Below, piece after piece: positions 1-7,811 of a DNA stretch of 64,000 bases (the stretch's first letter is position 1; each line of letters opens with the position of its first letter). The notes beneath the pieces are model-generated. The model was given only the letters and a program-made list of their open reading frames with translations. It did not search any database and was not told where the DNA came from. The position numbers were made by a program, and so were the translations under genes. Where the stretch lies: NCBI RefSeq assembly GCF_029855125.1, contig NZ_CP123229.1, positions 3,888,501-3,952,500 on the forward strand, in the 5' to 3' direction. This DNA comes from Methylocapsa sp. D3K7. GTDB lineage: Bacteria > Pseudomonadota > Alphaproteobacteria > Rhizobiales > Beijerinckiaceae.

Positions 1-1937
1 GGGCCGCTTCTGAGATAAGAATGCCGAACGAGGCCGTTAAAATTGAAGGGTGCGGCGGTGCCAGCATAGGCCTGGATAGACGTCAGCTCAGGCAGATCCT
101 TGAGCCGGTCGGATGCGGCCATCAGGAAACGCTGGGTGTCTTCGAGGGTCGTTCCTTGCGGTAGATCGACAACTACTTGAAGCTCCGACTTGTTGTCGAA
201 GGGAAGAAGCTTGACGGTGACATTTTTGGTCGCGAACAGAACGCAGACACCGACTGTGGCCGTTGTAACAACGAGCAGGAAGACTTTGGAACGGCGCCGG
301 CCTGTTAGCAGTGGCCTCGCGATTTTGAGATAAAAGCGTCCCATGGCACCAATATCATGTGCCTCATGCGTTGCCGTGCCGGCTGACGTCTGAGACTCGA
401 ACCGGCGTCGCGCGATGTGATAGAGAAGCCAAGGGGTTATGGTGACGGCGACGAAGAAGGAAAACAGCATCGCCATGGATGCATTCGCCGGGATAGGGCT
501 CATATAGGGACCCATGAGTCCGCTCACGAACATCATTGGCAGCAACGCCACGATGATGGTGAGGGTCGCGACAACCGTGGGATTGCCGACTTCGGCGACA
601 GCCTCCACTGCCGTGGTGACAAGATCCTTGTCACCACGGGTCTGCCAATGCCGAACAATATTCTCGACCACGACGATCGCGTCGTCGACCAGAATGCCGA
701 TCGAGAAAATGAGTGCGAAGAGGCTAACCCGGTTGATCGTGTAGCCCATCATCCAAGAGGCGAAAAGTGTAAGGAGGATGATGGTTGGGATGACGACAAG
801 TACGACAATTCCCTCGCGCCATCCGACCGCGACCGTGATAAGCGCGACGATAGAGAGAGTTGCGAGAGCGAGATGGAAGAGCAACTCATTGGCCTTCTCG
901 GTGGCGGTCTCGCCGTAGTTGCGGCTCACCGTCACGGAAACGTCCTTAGGAACAAGCCGCCCCTGCACGGTTTTGAGCTTCGCGAGGAGTTGGTCGGCCA
1001 CGACGACCGCGTTAGCTCCCTTGCGTTTGGCGAACGCAATAGTCACGGTTGGGCGACGATCCAGCGTCCCCGAAGCCGTACGGGTGAGGGTCCAAGCGCG
1101 ATGGTCTGGCTCGGCCGCGCCGACGATCACGTCGGCGACATCCTTGACATAGACCGGACGCCCTTCGCGTGAGGTGAGAAGGAGAAGACCAATGTCCGGC
1201 ACCCCCTGAAGTGTTTGGCCGGCGACGACGGGAGTGTTCTTATTGTTCTGCTCAAAGGCACCGACCAGGAACGAGCGGTTGGCGTTGGTCAGCTTGTCGA
1301 CGAGCTGGTTCAAGGTAATGCCGTAGAGGGCAAGCCGCTCGGGATCGGGCTCTACTCGGATCTGGTTCGGACTGCCGCCGACGATATAGGTGAAGCCGAT
1401 ATCGTCGGTTTTGACGAGTTCATGCTGAAGTTCCTGGGCGATCTGGTACAGTCCATTGTCGTCCCAGCGGGCCACGGCTTCCGGTTTGGGCTCAAGGGTG
1501 AGTGTCACGATTGCCACGTCGTTGATCCCACGGCCGATGATGACCGGCTCTGGAATGCCTTTGGGTAAATCGGCGATATTGGCGCGAATCTTCTCATGCA
1601 CGCGCAGAAGCGCGGTGTCTTCGTCAGTTCCAACGAAAAAGCGCGCGGTCGTAACGACGGAATCGTCCTGAGTGGTCGAATAGACGTGCTCGACTCCGTT
1701 GATCGCTTTGACGATGTCTTCGAGTGGCTTGGTAATGAGCTCGATGGCATCACCCGCCTTGTAGCCGTTGGCGGTGATCATAATGTCGACCATGGGCACG
1801 CTGATCTGCGGTTCTTCCTCGCGCGGCAACCCGAGCAGCGCCAGGCAACCGACGATCAAAGCCGCCAGCAGGAGAAGTGGCGTCAGCGGCGAAGTGATGG
1901 AGGCGCGGGTTAGATGCCCGGATATCCCAAGTTTCAT
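1..1937 (-). CDS. RND-family inner-membrane efflux transporter (3' end beyond the window)
   Basis: AcrB/MexF-like proton-driven pump of the inner membrane. The gene starts with ATG at 1937 and is still open at base 1, so about 645 residues are seen of a protein that usually has 1,000-1,050. An N-terminal membrane segment at about 15-35 is followed by a large periplasmic domain. The transmembrane motif GILVDDAIVVVENI carries D418 and D419, the counterparts of the AcrB proton-relay aspartates D407 and D408. Its ATG overlaps the adaptor's TGA by 4 bases (ATGA), so the two are translationally coupled. The pair is divergent from a sulfide-sensing type ArsR gene. The substrate cannot be read from the sequence. 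Family call is firm. Confidence 0.9.
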   Translation of the reverse strand, partial: MKLGISGHLTRASITSPLTPLLLLAALIVGCLALLGLPREEEPQISVPMVDIMITANGYKAGDAIELITKPLEDIVKAINGVEHVYSTTQDDSVVTTARFFVGTDEDTALLRVHEKIRANIADLPKGIPEPVIIGRGINDVAIVTLTLEPKPEAVARWDDNGLYQIAQELQHELVKTDDIGFTYIVGGSPNQIRVEPDPERLALYGITLNQLVDKLTNANRSFLVGAFEQNNKNTPVVAGQTLQGVPDIGLLLLTSREGRPVYVKDVADVIVGAAEPDHRAWTLTRTASGTLDRRPTVTIAFAKRKGANAVVVADQLLAKLKTVQGRLVPKDVSVTVSRNYGETATEKANELLFHLALATLSIVALITVAVGWREGIVVLVVIPTIILLTLFASWMMGYTINRVSLFALIFSIGILVDDAIVVVENIVRHWQTRGDKDLVTTAVEAVAEVGNPTVVATLTIIVALLPMMFVSGLMGPYMSPIPANASMAMLFSFFVAVTITPWLLYHIARRRFESQTSAGTATHEAHDIGAMGRFYLKIARPLLTGRRRSKVFLLVVTTATVGVCVLFATKNVTVKLLPFDNKSELQVVVDLPQGTTLEDTQRFLMAASDRLKDLPELTSIQAYAGTAAPFNFNGLVRHSYLRSG

Positions 1938-2929
1938 GGTGTGATCACCACGTCGCCTTCGTGAAGCCCAGCTAGGATTTCAAGACCGCCTTCAACGGGC
2001 AGACCGACTTGCACAACGACTTCCGTACCATCCTTCAATTTCACATAGCTCACCCCGAACCTTCGATAGACAGCGTCTTCTGGGACAACGAGCGCCTCGC
2101 GCGTTCCGGTGGCGATGTAGACACGGGTACGCTCGCCGACGAAGTAATCTCCAAGGCTCTCGACCTCGACATCCGCGATGACCCGGCCTTGTTCGATCGC
2201 TGGATAGACCAGAACGACATGACCGCGTCGTAGCGTCTCCTGCTGTTGCACCTGAAGTCCCCGTGCTCCGATCAAAATCGTGTCGCCTGTCTTCATAAAC
2301 TGGGCATGCCGCTCGGGAAGTTGTAATCGCAAAATGTAATTGTTGATCGCGATTGTAACGATCGTCTCTCCGGGCATGACAACGGTGCCTTCGGAAACCG
2401 GCACCTTGAGCACTCGCCCCGTCCCTGGCGCAAGGACGGCACCTTGCGATACTTGCTCTTCGATGACTTGCCGGTCCGACAACAGCGCCTGAAGGGTGCG
2501 TTGGGCGACATCGAGACTCGTCTTCGTCTGGTCCACTTGGGCCTGCGACGAAACGTTTGCGGCCCGCAGCTTCTGAACACGATCGAAATTGATCTGCGCC
2601 TGATCTCGATTGGCTTGTTGAGCCTGGATGCGCGATTGAAGGGCTTGCATTTGCAACAGCAGCTTTTGGTCCGCGACCACGGCGATATGTTCGTTTGCGT
2701 TGACCCAAGAACCCTCCTTGACTGTGAGCGAGGTGATCGTTCCTTCGATCCGGGCTCGTGCGACCAATTGACGTACCGGCTCGACAGTAGCGATTACAGC
2801 CTTTCGATCATCAACCGCCCGTAGCCGTACGGTTTGCTCTGCCGCGAAACCGGCCGACACGCCGGCGTTCAGCAAGAACAAAGCGCCGGTCACGTTTAAA
2901 ATGGTGATGGTGGAAGGGCTGCGGGGCAC
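1934..2929 (-). CDS. RND efflux periplasmic adaptor (membrane fusion protein)
   Basis: 331-residue HlyD/AcrA-type adaptor that would link the downstream pump to an outer-membrane channel. It begins at a GTG preceded by AGGAG eight bases upstream; no better start is seen. Residues 1-30 form a signal peptide ending near FAAE. A lipoyl/biotinyl-like half follows (VKEGSWVNANE), then a Gln- and Ala-rich coiled coil at about 90-155, the second lipoyl half (GRVLKVPVSEG) and a beta-barrel. At 331 residues it is shorter than many adaptors. It overlaps the pump gene by 4 bases. Only 64 bp separate it from the divergent ArsR gene, so the same regulator may control it; that is inference. Confidence 0.87.
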   Translation of the reverse strand: MPRSPSTITILNVTGALFLLNAGVSAGFAAEQTVRLRAVDDRKAVIATVEPVRQLVARARIEGTITSLTVKEGSWVNANEHIAVVADQKLLLQMQALQSRIQAQQANRDQAQINFDRVQKLRAANVSSQAQVDQTKTSLDVAQRTLQALLSDRQVIEEQVSQGAVLAPGTGRVLKVPVSEGTVVMPGETIVTIAINNYILRLQLPERHAQFMKTGDTILIGARGLQVQQQETLRRGHVVLVYPAIEQGRVIADVEVESLGDYFVGERTRVYIATGTREALVVPEDAVYRRFGVSYVKLKDGTEVVVQVGLPVEGGLEILAGLHEGDVVITP

Positions 2930-2957
2930 GCGGTTGGCTCCTGATCATTCGCTGGTC

Positions 2958-2990
2958 TTGACATATATATTAGACGAGACTAAATTAGCA
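2958..2990. promoter_or_regulatory. Overlapping divergent promoters with an AT-rich dyad (probable ArsR operator)
   Basis: On the plus strand TTGACA at 2958-2963 and TAAATT at 2981-2986 are spaced by 17 bases, a strong sigma-70 pattern for the ArsR gene. On the minus strand TTGCTA and TATATA, spaced by about 16 bases, can serve the adaptor-pump operon. The two overlap around a dyad, TTAG (2970-2973) and CTAA (2980-2983), set in AT-rich DNA. A repressor bound here would block both directions. Confidence 0.6.
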
Positions 2991-2993
2991 AGT

Positions 2994-3323
2994 ATGGATG
3001 AACAAGTGATGCAGGCCAACGCATGTGCGGCGGCTGCTTTTCTGAAAGTTCTCGCCAATGACCGGCGGTTGATGATTCTGTGCGAACTTTTGAAGGGCGA
3101 GCGGACGGTTGGCGAACTCGAGGAGATCGTGGATCTCAGCCAATCGGCTTTGTCGCAGCACCTTGCGAGATTGCGTCGCAGCCATCTTGTGAAAACCAGG
3201 CGCGAGTCGCAGACGATTCATTATTCAATAGCGGACCCTGGCGTGACAAAGGTCATCGGGGCTCTCTACGACCTCTATTGCGGCCCAGAAAGCGGCCGCG
3301 ACTCAAAAAGGAAACGGAAATGA
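2994..3323 (+). CDS. bigR: ArsR-family persulfide-sensing repressor of BigR/SqrR type
   Basis: 109-residue winged-helix repressor; ATG at 2994 lies just downstream of a good promoter. The recognition helix region reads DLSQSALSQHLARLR. C30 (in RLMILCEL) and C96 (in LYDLYCG) are 66 residues apart, the same spacing as C42/C108 of Xylella BigR and C41/C107 of Rhodobacter SqrR, whose tetrasulfide link releases DNA. A further C11 recalls the extra N-terminal Cys of SqrR. No metal-binding motif of the arsenic or zinc sensors is seen. The stop overlaps the ATG of a DUF2892 gene, and sqr follows, which supports a sulfide-sensing role. The symbol is assigned by analogy. Confidence 0.85.
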   Translation: MDEQVMQANACAAAAFLKVLANDRRLMILCELLKGERTVGELEEIVDLSQSALSQHLARLRRSHLVKTRRESQTIHYSIADPGVTKVIGALYDLYCGPESGRDSKRKRK

Positions 3324-3523
3324 CGATCGATCGCGCGGTTATGGTGTTTGCAGGATGCATGATCCTCTTGAGCTTGGCATTGAGCCAGCTCCATAGCGCT
3401 TACTGGCTGCTTCTCACGGCCGCCGTGGGGATTCAACTGATACAGTCGGCGTTCACCGGCTTTTGCCCGGCCGCTATGCTTTTCAAGCGACTTGGGTTGC
3501 GGCCGGGCAACGCGTTTTGCTGA
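3320..3523 (+). CDS. Small YgaP-like inner-membrane protein (DUF2892)
   Basis: 67-residue protein with two hydrophobic segments (about 7-25 and 29-48) and the Cys-containing end typical of DUF2892 (FTGFCPAAMLFKRLG). The ATG overlaps the regulator's TGA by 4 bases, so it is coupled to it. Stand-alone DUF2892 proteins, or the same domain joined to rhodanese as in YgaP, commonly sit in BigR-controlled sulfur operons. Its biochemical role is unknown; a part in persulfide handling at the membrane is inferred from context. Cysteines occur at C11, C48 and the last residue. Confidence 0.82.
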   Translation: MTIDRAVMVFAGCMILLSLALSQLHSAYWLLLTAAVGIQLIQSAFTGFCPAAMLFKRLGLRPGNAFC

Positions 3524-3551
3524 TTCTCTAAGGCTTCGGGACACCGGATAA

Positions 3552-3581
3552 GCGCCTGCCGGAACAGTTTCCGGCAGGCGC
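3552..3581 (+). terminator. Strong intercistronic hairpin before sqr
   Basis: A perfect 13-bp stem (GCGCCTGCCGGAA with TTCCGGCAGGCGC) closes a 4-base loop. No T-run follows, so it is more likely an attenuating or mRNA-stabilising hairpin between the DUF2892 gene and sqr than a full terminator. Confidence 0.55.
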
Positions 3582-3643
3582 GAAGAAATGGCCTTCCCGA
3601 AAGCACGTACAAAACTAAAAACAAAAACTGAAAGGGAGAAACG

Positions 3644-4957
3644 ATGACTGAGATTGTCGTATTAGGCGCAGGAATCGGGGGAATATCAATGGCCTATGAG
3701 CTACGCGCGCTCATCGGTCGCAAGGCCAATATTACGCTTCTGTCGGATTCGGAGTGGTTTCACTTTGTGCCGTCCAACCCATGGGTGGCGGTCAATTGGC
3801 GGAAGCCGGAAGACATCAAGGTTCATCTTCCCAACATCTGCAAAAAGTTGAAAATTGGCTTCGACGCCACCGGGGCAAAGCATGTGCTGCCGGGAGAAAA
3901 TGCAATCGAACTCAACGATGGCCGCCGCCTGACTTACGATTATCTCGTCATCGCCACTGGTCCGGCGCTGGCATTCGACGAAATCGAGGGGCTTGGCCCG
4001 GAGCAAAACACTGTTTCGATTTGCCATGTTGATCACGCAAAGGAAAGCGCCGAGAAATGGGAGCGTTTTTGCAAGAACCCAGGCCCGATCGTCATCGGCG
4101 CCGTCCAGGGCGCATCCTGCTTTGGGCCGGCCTATGAATTTGCGCTTATCGTCAATGCGGATCTTCGCAAGCGAAAAATACGGGACCGCGTGCCAATCAC
4201 CTTTGTTACGTCCGAGCCCTATATCGGCCATCTTGGCCTCGGGGGCGTCGGAGATACCAAGGGCGTTCTCGAATCGGCGTTTCGTGACCGCGATATCAAA
4301 TGGGTCACCAACGCAAAACTCGACCGTGCCAACGCTGAGTCCGTAGACGTCACAGAGGTGGGGGAAGATGGACAGCCGAAGCGGCAGCATAGTTTCCCTT
4401 CCAAATTCACGATGTTCATCCCAGGGTTTCGCGGGGTCTCCTGCATGATGGGAGAGGACGGAAAGGGTCTCGCCGGTCTCGCCAATCCGCGCGGCTTTAT
4501 CCTCGTCGACAAATGCCAGCGCAATCCGACTTTCAAGAACATCTTTGCGGTCGGCGTTGGCATCGCCATTCCACCCTTCGAGCCGACTCCTGTCCCAGTC
4601 GGCGTTCCGAAAACCGGATATATGATCGAATCGATGGTCGCCGCCGTCGCCGAAAACATTCGCGACCTGATCGCTGGCAAGCAGCCGCGCAGCGAAGCGA
4701 CTTGGAACGCCGTCTGCCTCGCCGACTTTGGCAACAGCGGTGTGGCTTTTGTCGCCGTGCCGCAAATCCCGCCGCGCAATATCAACTGGACGGGCGAAGG
4801 GTACTGGGTCCATTTGGCGAAAGTCGCTTTCGAGAAATATTTTCTGCGCAAGGTCCGCAAGGGCTTGGCGGAGCCGTTTTACGAACGCCTGATTATGAAG
4901 GCTATCGGCGTCAACCGGCTGTGCCCCGAACCGCCACCGGCGTCCAGCGCCGAGTGA
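3644..4957 (+). CDS. sqr: Sulfide:quinone oxidoreductase
   Basis: 437-residue flavoprotein that oxidises sulfide to persulfide or polysulfide at the cytoplasmic membrane and passes electrons to quinone. The FAD-binding GAGIGG motif is at 8-13, a second nucleotide-site strand YDYLVIATG at 98-106, and the C-terminal flavin region near 300-325. Cysteines C127, C159 (QGASCFGP) and C358 match C128, C160 and C356 of the Acidithiobacillus ferrooxidans enzyme, so all three conserved cysteines are present. An amphipathic C-terminus (about 388-420) fits monotopic membrane binding. It follows the BigR-type regulator and DUF2892 gene on the same strand after a hairpin and precedes an AhpD-like gene. Confidence 0.93.
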   Translation: MTEIVVLGAGIGGISMAYELRALIGRKANITLLSDSEWFHFVPSNPWVAVNWRKPEDIKVHLPNICKKLKIGFDATGAKHVLPGENAIELNDGRRLTYDYLVIATGPALAFDEIEGLGPEQNTVSICHVDHAKESAEKWERFCKNPGPIVIGAVQGASCFGPAYEFALIVNADLRKRKIRDRVPITFVTSEPYIGHLGLGGVGDTKGVLESAFRDRDIKWVTNAKLDRANAESVDVTEVGEDGQPKRQHSFPSKFTMFIPGFRGVSCMMGEDGKGLAGLANPRGFILVDKCQRNPTFKNIFAVGVGIAIPPFEPTPVPVGVPKTGYMIESMVAAVAENIRDLIAGKQPRSEATWNAVCLADFGNSGVAFVAVPQIPPRNINWTGEGYWVHLAKVAFEKYFLRKVRKGLAEPFYERLIMKAIGVNRLCPEPPPASSAE

Positions 4958-4965
4958 CAGAGTAA

Positions 4966-4986
4966 GCGCGCGGCAAGTCCGCGTGC
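4966..4986 (+). terminator. Short hairpin after sqr
   Basis: GCGCGCGG and CCGCGTGC pair over 8 bp (one G-U) around a 5-base loop just after the sqr stop. There is no T-run. It may separate sqr from the AhpD-like gene or only process the transcript. Confidence 0.35.
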
Positions 4987-5028
4987 TCGGGTCGCACCTG
5001 TCAATCTCCAGAACTAAGGAGCGTCACC

Positions 5029-5385
5029 ATGAATAAGAACTGGCTTGGTATCACGACGGAGATGTCGGCGGCGGTCAAGGAACTCCATGCCGGAACACCA
5101 AATGTGATGAAAGGGTTTTCGGCCCTCGCGCGGGCGGCATTGGAACCGAAGGCGCTTGATATCAAAACCAAGGAATTGATTGCCCTTGCTATTTCTGTGG
5201 CAACCAGATGCGACCCTTGTATCGCATTCCATGCACAGTCCGCGGTAAAACAAGGAGCTTCCCGTGACGAAGTCATGGAGGCCATGGGAATAGCGATCTA
5301 TATGGGCGCTGGTCCTTCGGTCATGTATGCCGCGCAAGCGGTTGAGGCGTACGACCAATTCAGGATCCCAGTGCCTGTCGACTAA
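5029..5385 (+). CDS. Carboxymuconolactone decarboxylase-family protein (AhpD-like)
   Basis: 118-residue all-helical protein with the AhpD-type redox motif C61-D-P-C64 followed by H68, within a region (TKELIALAISVATRC) typical of the family. Proteins of this kind are thiol peroxidase or reductase partners; true gamma-carboxymuconolactone decarboxylases lack the CxxC. A clear ribosome site (AAGGAG) precedes the ATG. Its place directly after sqr suggests handling of persulfides or of oxidants made during sulfide oxidation, which is inference. Length is normal for the single-domain family. Confidence 0.87.
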   Translation: MNKNWLGITTEMSAAVKELHAGTPNVMKGFSALARAALEPKALDIKTKELIALAISVATRCDPCIAFHAQSAVKQGASRDEVMEAMGIAIYMGAGPSVMYAAQAVEAYDQFRIPVPVD

Positions 5386-5670
5386 CAACGACACAAACGC
5401 CAGTCTCGAAAAGTTTGCTACGGTGTTTCTTTGTCGGCATGGTTGCTTAAGTGCAACCGAAAAAATCCGTTACGACAAGGAAGCTTATAAAACGCGCAAT
5501 GTCAGCAATCACTGCTTCTGCAGGAGTAAAGATTGATGCCGTATATTGCTCGACGTCATCGACTGTTTCTCTAGTCAACGTCTGAACCGCCCACGAGCAT
5601 CGCTGTAAGCCGTAGCCGGACCGGATAAGAGCGAGAATTGCCTAGAAAAAGCGAAACGGTTGAGGACCTA

Positions 5671-5820
5671 ATGTCCGCAATCCGATCCCTATACCGCTCG
5701 CCAAGGGATCCAGCAAAGAAAGGCACTAAAGGCATGATACTCACCCCGGAGCTAATAGGATTTGCGATCATTTCAATTCTGCTAATTTGCATAGCGGTAT
5801 TTGGTGCCAGATTGAAATAA
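5671..5820 (+). CDS. Small single-pass membrane protein, unknown
   Basis: 49 residues if started at the ATG at 5671, which has GAGGA five bases upstream. The N-terminal half is basic and polar (RSLYRSPRDPAKKGTKG); the C-terminal half is one hydrophobic helix of about 20 residues ending in ARLK, so it would be a tail-anchored small membrane protein. I recognise no family. It lies alone downstream of the AhpD-like gene in sequence that is otherwise noncoding. Coding status is uncertain; the ribosome site and the helix are the only support. Confidence 0.4.
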   Translation: MSAIRSLYRSPRDPAKKGTKGMILTPELIGFAIISILLICIAVFGARLK

Positions 5821-6026
5821 GGAGCTCGCGATTTTCCTACCAGCCTCGAAATATAGCCGTTCTCTTTCAAGATGAGGGTCGGCCAAAACATCCATTTCGG
5901 TATAAAACGTGCAGTGTACCTAGCAATCTATTGCAGTGGTGGATTGCGAGCTGCCGGCGAAATGCCAGCAAAGCATCCACGGCAGTGCCTGGCCAAGACA
6001 ATGAACGATAATTTAGGCTTACTTGC

Positions 6027-6179
6027 ATGCGGACATTAATTTACATCGGAATTCTCAGTGGTGGCTTGGCGCTCGGCTGGCTTCTGCCGAATGAATTTGT
6101 ACCCCAGTCTTGGCGCATCCCACTTGCTGCATTTCTGATAGGAGCGGGTATTGCGCTTGCAGTGGCTGCATTTTGGTAA
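6027..6179 (+). CDS. Small two-helix membrane protein, unknown
   Basis: 50 residues from the ATG at 6027: a hydrophobic helix at 4-20 (LIYIGILSGGLALGWLL), a short loop with NEFVPQSW, and a second helix at 32-49 ending in AAFW. The glycine-rich helix pair looks like a genuine small membrane protein, but I know no named family. The ribosome site is weak. It is convergent with the persulfide dioxygenase gene that ends at 6318. It may belong with the 49-residue membrane protein upstream. Confidence 0.38.
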   Translation: MRTLIYIGILSGGLALGWLLPNEFVPQSWRIPLAAFLIGAGIALAVAAFW

Positions 6180-6317
6180 GCAATGAATCGCCTAAACGTT
6201 TCTTCGAGCCCTGATTTTGCTTCCAGCTTCATGCGCGCCGAACGATTTCACGTGGAAATTCGATTATCGGATCAAGAACACCTCGCCCAACGAATACCCC
6301 TAAATGACCAGCACGTG

Positions 6318-7355
6318 CTACCGCGCCAGCGGCCCATTGGCCTTCTTCCACGCATCGATGCCCCCTTGTATGTGACAGGCAGTCTTGAGGCCGGCGTCCT
6401 GCGCGGCTTGTACTGCCATCGCCGAGCGCTCGCCGAATGCGCAGTAGAACACAATTCGCTTGCCGGTCGCCGTGACTAATTCGTGCAGGATGCCGCCGGC
6501 GCCGACGTTATCCTGCAAATCGGGATAGGGCGCGTGCAGCGAGCCGGGAATGGTTCCTTGCCTTTCGCACTCACTCTTCTCGCGCAGGTCAACAATCGTG
6601 ATGTCAGAGCGGCCGCACAACGCAACCGCCTCCGCGGCCGAGATCGCCCAACCCTTGCGCGCGATCTCGTCCTGGTGGAGACCTACTTGCATGTTGGCTG
6701 GCACTGCCACATCCATCATCTTTGGATCCGGCAGCTTCAGATTATTCATGATATCGATATATTCGTTGACCGACCCCACCTTGAGCCGCGGATTGAACAA
6801 CTTTTCCTCACCGATAGTCGAAACAGTGTCGCCTTTGTAGTCGTGTGCTGGATAGACGAGCGTCTCGTTTGGCAGCTTGAGCAGCTTGCCGAAGATCGAA
6901 TAGTATTGCGCGCGTGCGCTACCGTTCTGGAAGTCCGTGCGGCCGGTGCCGCGGATGAGTAGTGTATCGCCGGTGAACACTCGGTCGCCCATCAGGAACG
7001 AATACGAATCATCGGTGTGCCCCGGCGTGTAAAGCACATCTAGGCTCAATCCTTCGATCTCGATGCGGTCGCCTTCCGTCACACGCATGGAGACGACGTC
7101 GGCATGCGTTTGCTCGCCCATCACCGTGATGCAATGAGTGCGGTCGCGCAGCGCACCCAGTCCGGTGACATGGTCGGCGTGCAGATGCGTATCGACGGCC
7201 TTGACCAGCTTGAGATCAAGCTCACGTACGAGCTGCAGATAGCGGTCGACTTTTTCGAGCACTGGATCGATGACCAGCGCTTCGCCGCCATGCCGACTGG
7301 CGATGAGATAGGTGTACGTCCCAGAAATGCTGTCGAAAAGCTGGCGGAAAATCAT
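6318..7355 (-). CDS. blh: Persulfide dioxygenase-rhodanese fusion (Blh type)
   Basis: 345 residues from the ATG at 7355, where GGAG precedes; a longer reading to 7517 adds 54 unlikely residues. Residues 1-215 are an ETHE1-like metallo-beta-lactamase fold: H57-x-H59-x-D61-H62, H113 (PGHT), D130 (FTGD) and H171 (YPAHDY), with RGTGRTDFQ typical of persulfide dioxygenases. Residues 235-345 are a rhodanese domain with active C305 in CAFGERS. The enzyme would oxidise glutathione persulfide to sulfite and move sulfane sulfur between thiols and sulfite. BigR-regulated clusters carry the same fusion. It lies on the strand opposite sqr, downstream of a peroxiredoxin remnant and a porin. Confidence 0.9.
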   Translation of the reverse strand: MIFRQLFDSISGTYTYLIASRHGGEALVIDPVLEKVDRYLQLVRELDLKLVKAVDTHLHADHVTGLGALRDRTHCITVMGEQTHADVVSMRVTEGDRIEIEGLSLDVLYTPGHTDDSYSFLMGDRVFTGDTLLIRGTGRTDFQNGSARAQYYSIFGKLLKLPNETLVYPAHDYKGDTVSTIGEEKLFNPRLKVGSVNEYIDIMNNLKLPDPKMMDVAVPANMQVGLHQDEIARKGWAISAAEAVALCGRSDITIVDLREKSECERQGTIPGSLHAPYPDLQDNVGAGGILHELVTATGKRIVFYCAFGERSAMAVQAAQDAGLKTACHIQGGIDAWKKANGPLAR

Positions 7356-7517
7356 TGGCGGCTCCGTTCCACGAACCTTTTTACGGGCCTGCGGCATGAT
7401 TCGGGTCGCAGCGCCTTCCAGCCTAGTCGGGGAAACTTCTGGCGTCCTTGTCACTGACTGAGCGGGGATAGTCACGTCCTCGCTTGCTGCCACTTCATGG
7501 GCGCGGCGACCTTGCAC

Positions 7518-7751
7518 TTAGCTGTAAGCTGCCGCGAGTGAACTCAGCACCTCGATGATATTGCACCCCATGTAGACCAAAGTCAGTTTGATCTTCTTGT
7601 CCGGGCCAACGACGCAAACATTGCGCACGGTCTGATTGCCGGCCGTTGTACTTGCGTCTCGCGGTATTAAGATACGAGTTGGGTACAAAACGCCCAAGCA
7701 ATGGCTTTGTTCCAGCGGAGATAGTGATTGGAAGATTTTTGCTTCGTCCAA
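7518..7751 (-). pseudogene. Remnant of a 1-Cys peroxiredoxin (Prx6 type)
   Basis: The frame contains AGNQTVRNVCVVGPDKKIK followed by LTLVY, a near-copy of the C-terminal arm of 1-Cys peroxiredoxins, but the thioredoxin-fold N-terminus with the peroxidatic Cys is absent and the sequence after LTLVY is degraded (the usual PMTTGRNFDE-type stretch is missing). About 60 of the usual 215 or so residues survive. It sits between the porin and persulfide dioxygenase genes, on their strand. An open frame persists, but function is unlikely. Confidence 0.62.
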
Positions 7752-7811
7752 ATGAAACGGGCCGGCCGGTTAATACTCCGGCCCGTTCAACCCGCACCGA
7801 AGCTTGTGCGC

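Noticed and set aside
417..1172. 251-residue open frame on the plus strand
   Set aside because: It is the reverse reading of the RND pump gene, rich in Asp, Arg and His as is usual for antisense frames.
3701..4813. 370-residue open frame on the minus strand
   Set aside because: It is antisense to sqr, whose FAD motif and cysteines leave no doubt about the coding strand.
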